Below the pieces are notes generated by a model, which was not told the DNA's origin, searched no databases, and saw only the letters and a list, made by a program, of their open reading frames with translations. Positions 47,054 to 56,207 of a stretch of DNA of 64,000 bases are shown here, in pieces; within the stretch, counting starts at the first letter, position 1, and each line of letters opens with the position of its first letter. This DNA is from Saxidomus purpurata (lineage: Eukaryota; Mollusca; Bivalvia; Venerida; Veneridae), in the NCBI GenBank assembly GCA_022818135.1, contig JAFMSR010000031.1, positions 62,001 to 126,000 on the forward strand, written 5' to 3'. The position numbers and the translations under genes are program-made.

Positions 47054-48464
47054 TTTCTATAGCGCGGAATGTTGAACAAACTGTTCACTGACTTTTCACC
47101 GAGCTAAAGAATTATGAAAAAAGTCGCAATATTGTACTTATAACATATAGAGAAAAAGGACAGGTGTTCCCTTTCTGGTCGTTTTTCAAAAGCCGTTTTT
47201 TGTATTTGCTTCTTTCTTCTCTTCCTAGATGTTGAAGTTCTATTTCTAATAACGAATATCTTCACACAAAAGTAATTTTCAATTCCAGAATTCTATAAAT
47301 TTGAAGTATGTCGTACCAAATAACTACATTTAGATATGATGTAATGACTAGAAAATGTTTCGTACGCCGTATCATCTAGAATCTACTAGTAGTATGTAAA
47401 AGTATTATTCATGGTCATTTAATATTAGCTAACATTCAGTGTATAACATACTGTTACGTTGACGTTACCTCCATTTGACTATATTGCTTTGAGAACTGTG
47501 ATAGATTCTAAACATACCGAGTTACCTCTCCTAGTTTAAAAGACGCCAATTACAGTGATGTTTTTGTAAGTCCATACTGTGTTAGGATTGAAGTGCACTT
47601 TGTTATACAAATAAATGAGTGGTTTATTTGTTGTTGTTTTTTTTAAGACGTTTTTCCTTATTAAGTATTGTCAACACATTTTAAAGTTAAAACTCAGTCT
47701 TTAGATATTATGAAAGGTAAGAATAAATTATTCCCTATATACAGAAATTACTTACTAATCCAACGAGATCATTTTGTGATAGAAAGCTAATGCAAGCAAT
47801 GTATTACAAAACACTAAAAATCGGATTTTTCAAAATGTATTAATGTGGTTTATGATCTAAAACCTTCATTTATTTTTCGCGTTTTTGTCTTAAAAGAAGG
47901 TTATATTTTTCCATTGTTATAAAATAGTTGATACAAATGGTTGTTAACAAATCTTATAAATGTTATGTATACACGTCATGTTTGATACAGAAAATTACTA
48001 CAATGCTCTACGTTTTATTTATGATGACATGTGTAATTGCCTTCAAATCCTTTCGTTATTTTGTTATTTTTTTATTTTTTTTTTTGGAAGGAAAGCGTTT
48101 TCCTAGTATTCTAGTATCAGCAAATGATATTAAATTATAATGAGAATCCTTATCAATTAAGAGCTTTTTAAACCTCTTATGGAAACATTTTATAAAAACT
48201 TTTGTACAGTTGTATTGACACTTGATGAAGCTTCCAATAATACAATATACCATATTCACTATTAGATTTGACTGCTATGTAATAATTAGTGCATATGTAA
48301 TGGTCCCTTTTCTCTGTTTTTTTTTCTCTCGCTGTTTCAAAGCAACTGTTTTGATGGACATATAAACCACTAATCAACTGTGCACATAAAATCTCAGAGA
48401 AAATGATACTCTTAGGTATTCAAAATAAAATTTACTTAAAACATTGTGGTTCCTATTTATTTCG
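47054..48464. other. Non-coding DNA, nothing recognised
   Basis: AT-rich sequence between the ORF1 remnant and the gypsy left LTR. No gene or repeat was identified. Confidence 0.5.
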
Positions 48465-48619
48465 ACGGGTATTAAAACCGGTACATCTGGTCTGTATTGT
48501 GACCCGTTTGTTTCACAACCCGGATGAAGTGTGGACTAAAGTTATATTAATGATAAGATGAACAATAAAGACGTATATATATACAGATCTTTTCTCTTTT
48601 GTGACTCACATGGGTTACA
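48465..48619 (+). repeat. Ty3/gypsy left LTR, 3' part only
   Basis: From about ACGGGTATTAAAACCGG to CACATGGGTTACA it matches 61313-61476 with few differences. These are the last ~155 bp of the 1142-bp right LTR. The rest of the left LTR is absent, so the element is truncated at its 5' end. Confidence 0.85.
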
Positions 48620-48622
48620 AAA

Positions 48623-48635
48623 TGGCGCCCAACGT
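48623..48635 (+). promoter_or_regulatory. Primer binding site, tRNA-Lys type
   Basis: TGGCGCCCAACGT starts 3 bp after the LTR end. It is complementary to the 3' end of animal tRNA-Lys (the type ending ...ACGTTGGGCGCCA). It would prime minus-strand DNA synthesis. Confidence 0.8.
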
Positions 48636-51600
48636 CAAAATTCTACTTTAAACTGGTGGGTGATGTGTTGTGAACGTTTCAGCGTTTAATTTGGACTATA
48701 TTTATATTAATTGAAATTCTACTATGGACTTTACTTTAAAAAGTAATTTAATTTACTACTTCAGAGGAACTTTAAGTGTTGCTTGATGTATTGATATTCT
48801 GCACCTTGTGAGGCGTAGTTTAGTCAAATCGTTGCTGGATCGGAAAGCTGGACTCTATTTGTATACAGTTAGAAAAATAATACAGGTTATACGTTAAACC
48901 TCTTTTAAAGTCTCAGGACTTACAGGAAAGTCACCTCTTTCCAGGATCATAGTGTTTGGACTATTTCACAAGAAAGAAACCTTTTCTCGGATCACGCTGT
49001 GTAGATATACGATTTCAATAGATGGGAACTTCATACAATTATTTCATGGACGCTATACAATTTACAAGTGCTTTTATAGACACTTCCAAATTTGTGCCAC
49101 GAAGAGACATACTATAAATAGTGATTTAAGTTCTGAAGACTTTGGTTTCTGTAAATTCAAGTTCCAGTGCTGTTCAACAGATGGTGAGTCTGTGTAGCTA
49201 AGCTTATATTTTGCGTTCTGGGATATCATTATTTTGCTTTTCAGTCTAAAGATTGATTTTCAAAATAATGAAAATTTAGTTTTAGAGCATCAATCATTAA
49301 TGACAGAGATGTAGATCGAAAGATAATTGTTAGCTTTCAGCTGTTAAACAAGCCTTACTGTAGATTTACGATAAACTATTGGCATAATATAGTCTTGCTG
49401 TAAAGTTTATACAGTTGTTTTTGCCAGTACATCGTAAACAAGTGAGAATTTTTTTTCTTTCATATTAAAGCATCACTTTTGCTTAAAAATTCAGTATTTG
49501 AAAGAAAGTAAATTTTCTGCAAGCTTTATAGATTAAATTTAACTTTAATCTTAGGTTTTAAATCCCAGACATTTTTTATACATGTGTGAATATTGTATTT
49601 TTTATAGAATGTAAGTGATCACTGCACATTTAACATTTGCATGAGATTTTATTAACATTCTAGATAATATATTTTTCATCTATATTTTCCATCTTTACTC
49701 TTGTTAGTCAAGCAAACTCGGTGACAGAACCTCGGTTTGGTTTGTAAACATTGACAATTCAGTGTGTTTTTGTTTTGATGTGTAGTCTCTGTGGAATTTC
49801 ATTCATAGGGTCAACAAATGTAGTGTTGTGTTTGTAGTGTAGGTCATTAATGGAAAACTTAAGTGTATGACCTCTAGTAACCTTTCAGTGGTATAGTCTG
49901 ATAGGCTAGTTGTTTACAGGTTAGTGTCATAGGTCACAGATATAGGTGAATAGGTAGCACAAAACCTGATAGCATAAATCTATTGAATTTGTTATTGAAA
50001 TATTTTGTTTATTTCAGGAAAAAGAATTTGTACATGAATACATTTTAAACCAAACTGGTTTATTTGTATTTAATTATAGGGTTAGTTTAGCTTACAGGTT
50101 AGCTAAATAAACTTTGTTTATTTGGTTAAATTTTCTTAGAATGCTGTACTTGTTATTGTTTTTTTTTGAAAAAGAAATAATCAAGTTTGTTCGTTTTGAC
50201 TTAAACTAAAGTGAGTCGCTTTGCTTCAACTTAGTCTCTGAAAACAATTTTTTGTTTTTCCTATTGTGTATTCTGAAATTGAGTTATTAATTTCGGTAAA
50301 AGTTGTTTGAAATATAGACTGCAGTGTAGTTTATATTACAAATTACTCAGAATTACGCGTTTTGTTTCAGTTGCCGCGTTGTGTGGTTCTTCGTGACTTA
50401 CTGTGGAAATTGAGAAAATACTTTGTGAAATTAAAGTATACTGACAAGACTACATAGTGCATTAAAAAATAAATTAGATACACATTTGGCAGCTTAAACT
50501 TAAATAAACGTTAGTGCGTCAAGACAGTTTGAACTAAAATAAAAGATGATTTGTTACCAGTAATAATTAAATAAAATTACTTTTCTATGATAGGGTTGTT
50601 AAGTTGATTTAAAATCTAGTAAAAGTGGACTTAGTATAAATTTCACTTTAAATATAAATCATTTAAATTAATAATTTAATATTCACGGTATTATATATAA
50701 ATTATAATAATACAGTTAAAGGTAGTTATAACTAAAGATTACATTAAGGTTGTTCACTTTATATTAAATTAAGGTGGTTCATTTAAGGTAAATTGAATTA
50801 AGGTGATTTTTACAATTAAAATTTAAAAAGGTTAATTGTTTGTTAATTTAATTTAAACGTTAAATGTCATTAAACATTAACAATAATTAACATTAAGGTG
50901 TTAGTTAACTTAAACTTAAATAAAGATTAAAGTTAAAATAAATTAAATGTTTAATTTAATTAAAATAAATTAATAAATTAACATAAGGTTTGTTGCTTAA
51001 CTTAAATTAAATAAATACTAGTTAAGAACAAATTAAAATAGCTAATAGAATTAGTAAGTTAACATTAATTAGAATTTATTTTGTTAAGGTCCTTGTTAAA
51101 TATAAAAATAAATTGAGAAAATGTAATCATTGACAGATTTTTGATAAAATTCAGTCAAATCCTATATTGCAAATATAGTTTATAGCTGCCAAAAATAAAG
51201 TCAATTGAATTTGCACTTGGATATTGTCATACACAAAGGTTGTAAAGTGAATATTATGAACTAGATGGGTGTTCAGTAGAACACTTGTGTCGCCCTCTTA
51301 TGCTTTGTCAGAATAACCAACAATTTTGTGACAAAATCTAAGTGTAAAAAGGGGCATAACTCTCAAATATGAACTTGACCTACAAACTTTGGCGGCATCA
51401 TGACCCTTATGTCATAAGCAATACAATTTAAAAGTCTGATGAAGAAATCTTAAGAAATGGCAAAGTTACAAAAAGTACAAAAAGGGGCATAACTCTGTCA
51501 AATAAGACCTTGACCTACAAAATTTGGCGGTATCACAACCCTTTTGACATAAGCAATATAATTTGAAAGTTTGATAAAGAAATCTTAAGAAATGGCACAG

Positions 51601-52591
51601 TTATAGCAAAAATCTAAGTATATAAAGGGGCATAACTCTGTCAAATATGACCTTGACCTACAAACTTTGGCGGCCTCATGACCCTTATGTCATAAGCAAT
51701 GCAATTTGAAAGTTTGATGAAGAAATCTTAAGAAATGGCAAAGTTATAGCCAACGTTAAGTTTTCATGACAAAATCTAAGTACAAAAAGGGGCATAACTC
51801 GGTCAAATATGACCTTGACCTACAAAATTTGGTGGCATCACAATCCTTTTGACATAAGCAATACAATTTAAAAGTTTGATAAAGAAATCTTAAGAAATGG
51901 CAAAGTTATAGCAAAAATCTAAGTATATAAAGGGGCATAACTCTGTCAAATATGACCTTGACCTATACAATTTGGCGGTATCACGACCCTTATGTCATAA
52001 GCAATACAATTTGAAATTTTGATGAAGAAATCTTAAGAAATGGCAAAGTTATAGCCAACGTTAAGTTTTCGTGACAAAATCTAAGTACAAAAAGGGGCAT
52101 AACTCTGTCAAATATGACCTTGACCTACAAAATTTGGTGGCATCATGACCCTATTGTCATAAGCAATACAATTGTAAAGTTTGATGAAGAAATCTTAAGA
52201 AATGGCAAAGTTATAGCCAACGTTAAGTTTGTGTGACGGACGGACGGACGGACGGACCGACGGACGGACAAAGCGATCCCTATGTATCGCCTTTTCTCCG
52301 AAAGGGCGACACAAAAAGTGTGATCAAGTGAATATTGTGAAATAGTGTTGTGCTACTTTAGTGATCAAGTGAATATTGTGAAATATTGTGATCAAGTGAA
52401 TATTGTGAAATAGTGCTGTGCTGCTTTAGTGCATAGTGAGGTGAATAAACACACATTGTAACTTAAGTGTGGTGAAGTACATTGTGAAGCATACAGAGAA
52501 TTTATTTCACATACAGGCTTCAGTTAATTTATTTTGAATCACATTGAGTGATAGTGACACTTTGATTCGGTGAACATTATAAATTGCAAAA
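48636..52591 (+). other. Long gypsy leader region before gag
   Basis: About 3.9 kb between primer site and gag ATG, far longer than usual even after removing the TIR element at 51285-52314. The part 50560-51110 is extremely AT-rich and built from TTAA/AATTAAGGT-like words. At 52318-52440 the phrase 'gtgatcaagtgaatattgtgaaat' repeats three times, and a related phrase stands just left of the inserted element (51248). No ORF is supported. Confidence 0.55.
51285..52314 (+). mobile_element. Non-autonomous TIR element with alternating tandem units
   Basis: The TIRs are TTGTGTCGCCCT (51285-51296) and AGGGCGACACAA (52303-52314). A small hairpin GTGTTCAGTAGAACAC stands just outside the left end. Six units begin 'ggggcataactctgtcaaatatgaccttgacctacaaa', at spacings of about 133, 142, 162, 142 and 164 bp. 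The longer units contain an extra 'ccaacgttaagttttcgtgac' block. GACGGACGGACGGACGG precedes the right end. Related copies are at 291-703 and 22140-23345. Confidence 0.8.
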
Positions 52592-53659
52592 ATGGCATCA
52601 CCTAAGGAGCCTAAGGAGGATGTTAAACTTACACCTGAGGAAATAACACTTATTCCAGCAGCACGGAAGCTGAAAATAGGAAGTGCAGCAGAATTGAAAA
52701 TGAGGATACCTGATCCACTTCCTACAACTACAGTTATTGAATCTAAGGGTACCTACCCAAAGATATCAACATTTTATGGAGAGAAAGGAAAAGGAGAAGT
52801 CAATTTTAAGACATGGGAGTATGAGGTCAAGTGTCTTATGAGAAAGTACAATGAAGATCAGGTACGTAATGCAGTTCGGCGATCTGTTAGAGGAGAAGCT
52901 GCTGATATACTCCGTCGTCTAGGTGTTAGTGCAGGACTAGCAGATGTCATTAGTAAATTCGAAAGCACCTACGGAGATATTGAAACAAAAGAGTCACTTT
53001 TGAGGAAATTGTACAACTGTGTCCAAGACAAAACTGAGTCTGTAACGTCATACGCTATACGGATAGAAGAATTGTACTCTGAAGGACTACAAACAGGGGC
53101 AATAGCCGGATATAGCGATGCAATTCTAAGTAGTGTTTTTTACCAGGGATTAAAGCCACATATAAAGCAAATGGCTAATTATAAATATGACACCATAAGT
53201 GACTACGATAGATTCAAGATAGAGGTGAGGACGATTGAAAATGACTTGTCACTGGTAGAAAAGGACACAACATGAAAAGCGGCCAATAAAGTAGAGGAGA
53301 AATCGGAACTTAAGGAAGTTAAGGAACTACTTTTGAAGATGGATGCAAGAATACAGATACTTGAAAAAGAAAAGCAAGAAGGAAGCCGCAATACATACTA
53401 CAGACAACCATCCTTCCGAGGAAGTGGTAGAGGACAAAGAGGTAGAGGCTACCAACAACAACATGGAAATAGAGGCAGAGGATCCTACCAACAATCAAGA
53501 CCAACAGCTGGCAATACGTTTAAACCTGAAAGGAATCAAGACAACAACACTCGGGGAAACAACAGTCAAGGTTATTACAATCAACGCCGAGGAGGATGTT
53601 ACAACTGTTGACAAGAAGGTCACATTGCTAAGTTCTGCCAGGAACAGGGAAACTTTTAA
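52592..53659 (+). pseudogene. Ty3/gypsy gag with two in-frame TGA codons
   Basis: One frame runs from ATG 52592 to TAA 53657-53659. It encodes a capsid-like region (FKTWEYEVKCLMRKY, YNCVQDKTESVTSYAIRIEE, VFYQGLKPHIKQMANY), a coiled stretch (LKEVKELLLKMDARIQILEK), an RGG-rich nucleic-acid-binding part and a CCHC zinc knuckle (CYNC, 4, H, 4, C). TGA codons interrupt at 53273-53275, after the capsid, and at 53609-53611, inside the knuckle right after CYNC. Gag forms the particle that packages element RNA. The second stop removes half the knuckle, so this copy is disabled unless stops are read through. Confidence 0.85.
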
Positions 53660-53951
53660 GTGCCTCTGTAACAGGACCAAACGCGCACACTGATAACAAA
53701 GGTCCACAACTTGTAGGCAATTCAACTGAAGCTGATGTTAAAGTCAACAACATAGAAACCAATGCACTAATAGATACAGGAAGCTGTATTAGCTACATCA
53801 GTGAAACTTTTTATAGGGATCATCTCAAAGATATGGAGATTAAACCACTTCAAGATATTATTAATGTGGAATGTGCTGACGGTAGTAAACTTCCGTATGT
53901 GGCTACATCGAAACATCGTTATAAACAGCTGGTATACCTCGGTCAAAGGAA
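53660..53951 (+). pseudogene. Ty3/gypsy protease part, interrupted by the Penelope-like insertion
   Basis: In a frame different from gag, ALIDTGSCISYIS (about 53765-53805) is the aspartic protease active-site region (DTG). DGSKLPYV follows at 53880-53905. A one-base loss near 53899 and a TAA shortly after break the frame before the insertion point near 53950. The homologous sequence resumes at about 56280, right of the inserted element. Confidence 0.75.
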
Positions 53952-54045
53952 AAACACAAAAATAATATCAAACAGGGAATGCCACGTACCAAAAACGCAG
54001 CCTCCCCAAAACGAGCCCCACAGCACCCAGAAGTGCACACCACCA

Positions 54046-54120
54046 ACACACACACACACACACACGCACACACGCACACACGCACACACGCACACAACAC
54101 ACACAACACACACACACACA
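54046..54120. repeat. (CA)n-rich microsatellite within the Penelope-like 3' UTR
   Basis: CACACA interrupted by CGCACA and CAACACA. The same unique sequences (GTGCACACCACCAACACAC on one side, 'accaacacacacaagcatacaaagc' on the other) flank the tracts at 6.9 and 33.5 kb. Confidence 0.85.
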
Positions 54121-54529
54121 ATCATGTACACACACAAACATACACTACCAACACACACAAGCATACAAAGCAAACACACGAGGACAAAACGAACAATTAA
54201 CGGAACACAGTGGGGCACCGCCTTGGAACGGTCAGTGGCAAAAACACCACTGGGGAGCTTAAACCGGTTTATGGTGCGCACCCAACCTCACTCTTACCCC
54301 CACCATGTTCCAAAGTCACAGGACAGTGTAAATAAAAGTAATCCCTGCTAGGTGAATCTCTAACACACGCAATGAAAACAAAAGGCATGGTATGTAAAAC
54401 ACAAAAATGCTCGTGTATAAATATACAAAAAAAGCAAACCTTGAGAACCAAAAAACGTATGTACTCAATGCATTTGCAGAAGGCAGAGCACCAAGAGAAA
54501 CACCCTTAAGGGCCCGACGAAACAGGCCA

Positions 54530-54593
54530 GAGGACAGAAATCAAAACAGTTTCGTCCCAGTGGGATTTAAAAACTGCCCATCACAGAGTCCTC
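54530..54593 (-). promoter_or_regulatory. SECIS-like element (type II), selenocysteine insertion signal
   Basis: On the minus strand, read in order: helix I arm GAGGAC (54593-54588); internal loop TCTG; quartet TGAT (54583-54580); helix II arm GGGCAGTTT plus TT; unpaired AAA (54568-54566); mini-helix TCCC-ACT-GGGA; CG; helix II return AAACTGTTT; quartet TGAT (54543-54540); loop TTCT; helix I return GTCCTC (54535-54530). The UGA/GA quartet, 11 nt from quartet to AAA, and the extra apical helix are the defining features of eukaryotic type II SECIS. It starts about 12 nt after the RT stop codon. The first core base is G rather than the usual A. Folding was done by eye. Confidence 0.8.
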
Positions 54594-54604
54594 CCCCTCT
54601 TCCG

Positions 54605-56129
54605 TCAGACACAATCAAAGAAGGAAGCATAGCGTCCAACTGTAAACGGGTTGAACACCAAACATGCGGTGTGTCTCAAAACAGTAGGGTCGTAACCTCT
54701 TTTAACAAAACGTTTTATAACTTTAGCAAATACAGTTGGAAAATTGCCATGACCCAAAATCTTACGAAGTTTGTAAACCACATCCCCATAGAACTCGGGT
54801 TTTGAAATACCTTCTCGCAGAAGAGTCTTTAGATTACTATTGAATTTCAAAACCAAATCAGAATTACGATAGTAAAATTTAGCAAAATATTTACGCAATT
54901 TGTAATAACGGTAGCCCTGTTGAAGAAGTTTATTTGTAATATATTGATTACGTTCATTGAAATCCTCAACATGACTACACGCTCTGGCAAACCGAATTAA
55001 CTGAGAAATGTATACCCCATAAGATGTAGCATGAGGTACATCCCCATCCAAATGGGGGAAATTTACAATACTAAAATTAAAATCATCCCTCTTGTCATAA
55101 ATTTTGGTATGTATAATATTGTTATAAATAGAGAGATGTAAATCTAAAAATGAAGCACCAGTATCCAAATTGTTAGTTTTAATTAACTGGAGTTCCCGGG
55201 GATAAATAGTGTCCACCAATTGACCAAAAAGCGGGTTATCCATATTAAGAATATCATCCAGATAGCGTGATGTATTATTAAAAGCAGTGATAATGTCTGC
55301 CTGCGTATCTGGAGAAAGACTCAACATAAAGTCTCTTTCATAACAATATAAAAACAAATCTGCGACAAGGGGTGCACAATTTGTTCCCATGGGAATACCG
55401 ATTACTTGTCTGAAAACTGCATTCCCAAACCTTATATAAATGTTGTTCAATAAAAAGGAAAGGGCTTTACAAACTTCGTCACAGGTCCACATAGTATAAT
55501 GTTTAACAATACAGCCAGTAAAAAAAGCTTTATCGAAATTGCAGGCGAGAAATGTAGCATTCTCCCTGGCAAAAGTCTTTTGAATTAGGGCAGTTAGCTT
55601 GTCATTTATCAAATTATGTGGTAAAGTGGTATACAGAGTAGAAAAATCGTATGTACTGACTGAAGTTACTTTGTAATTATTAACTTTAAACTTATCCAGG
55701 ATTTCGCCAGAATTTTTGATCGACCAAAATAAATGTTTACCAGAGTTTTCGTATACTTTATCACAATATCTTTTCACGTGGGCTTTTATAGCAGTTAGGC
55801 AAGATGTTAATAGTTTTGAAATATTTGTAGTGGTACAAGAGCTTGAATTAGCGATGAAACGAGCTTTATATGGTTGTTTATGTAATTTAGGAATCCAGTA
55901 CATAGTAGGAAGTTTAATATGTTGATCATCTATACGAACTTTCAAATTAGAAACTTCACTGATGTGATCAGTGACCACATTTTGTTCAACGGAAGGACTC
56001 AATATATAAGCTTTAGTGCTATTTAGTTCGTTTTGTAAAACATTAATATAATGTAGGCGTCAAATGATGATAATATTGTTGGCCGCCTTGTCTGCTGGAA
56101 CTAAGACATACTTAGAATGAAATTCCAAG
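54605..56129 (-). CDS. Penelope-like reverse transcriptase, 5'-truncated, one in-frame UGA (candidate Sec)
   Basis: The frame is open from the junction near 56129 to TGA 54607-54605 except for UGA at 56062-56060. In order: EFHSKYVLVPADKAANNIII, [UGA], RLHYINVLQNELN; YWIPKLHKQPYKARFIANSS (finger region); STYDFSTLYTTLPHNL (catalytic Asp, motif A); IGIPMGTNCAPLVADLFLYC (motif B); SRYLDDILN (YLDD, motif C); DTGASFLDLHL; and a C-terminal thumb part ending NPFTVGRYASFFDCV. These are Penelope-like RT motifs. The enzyme copies element RNA into DNA at a nicked target. The UGA falls where relatives, as I recall them, have a Cys or Trp. All catalytic residues are present. The N-terminus is missing. Confidence 0.88.
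56060..56062 (-). other. In-frame UGA, candidate selenocysteine codon
   Basis: This is the only stop in a ~508-codon frame. It lies about 1.45 kb upstream of a SECIS-like structure in the same transcript. The frame and the family motifs continue on both sides (PADKAANN before, RLHYIN after). Ordinary nonsense mutation is the alternative. Confidence 0.6.
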
Positions 56130-56207
56130 GCGGTGCCCCACTGTGTTCCTTTAATTGTTCGTTTTGTCCTCGTGGCATTCCCTGTTTGATATTATTTTTG
56201 GTTTTAA

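Larger units (their letters stand above)
53952..56207 (-). mobile_element. Penelope-like element (Naiad-type candidate) nested in the gypsy element
   Basis: The minus-strand element has an RT reading frame (56129-54605), a SECIS-like 3' UTR structure (54593-54530) and a ~600-bp 3' UTR with an internal (GT)n. Its outer left end is AATAATATCAAACAGGGAAT. The right end (56119-56207) is the inverted 3' terminus again (CCAAGGCGGTGCCCC...CATTCCCTGTTTGATATTAT) minus the microsatellite part. This head-to-head joining of a 5'-truncated copy with an inverted 3' fragment is described for Penelope-like elements. No GIY-YIG endonuclease follows the RT. In the Naiad clade that domain is N-terminal, and here it would have been lost by truncation. 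Confidence 0.85.

Noticed and set aside
53343..53693. 116-codon frame overlapping gag
   Set aside because: Out-of-frame shadow of the RGG-rich gag region; the gag frame carries the zinc knuckle.
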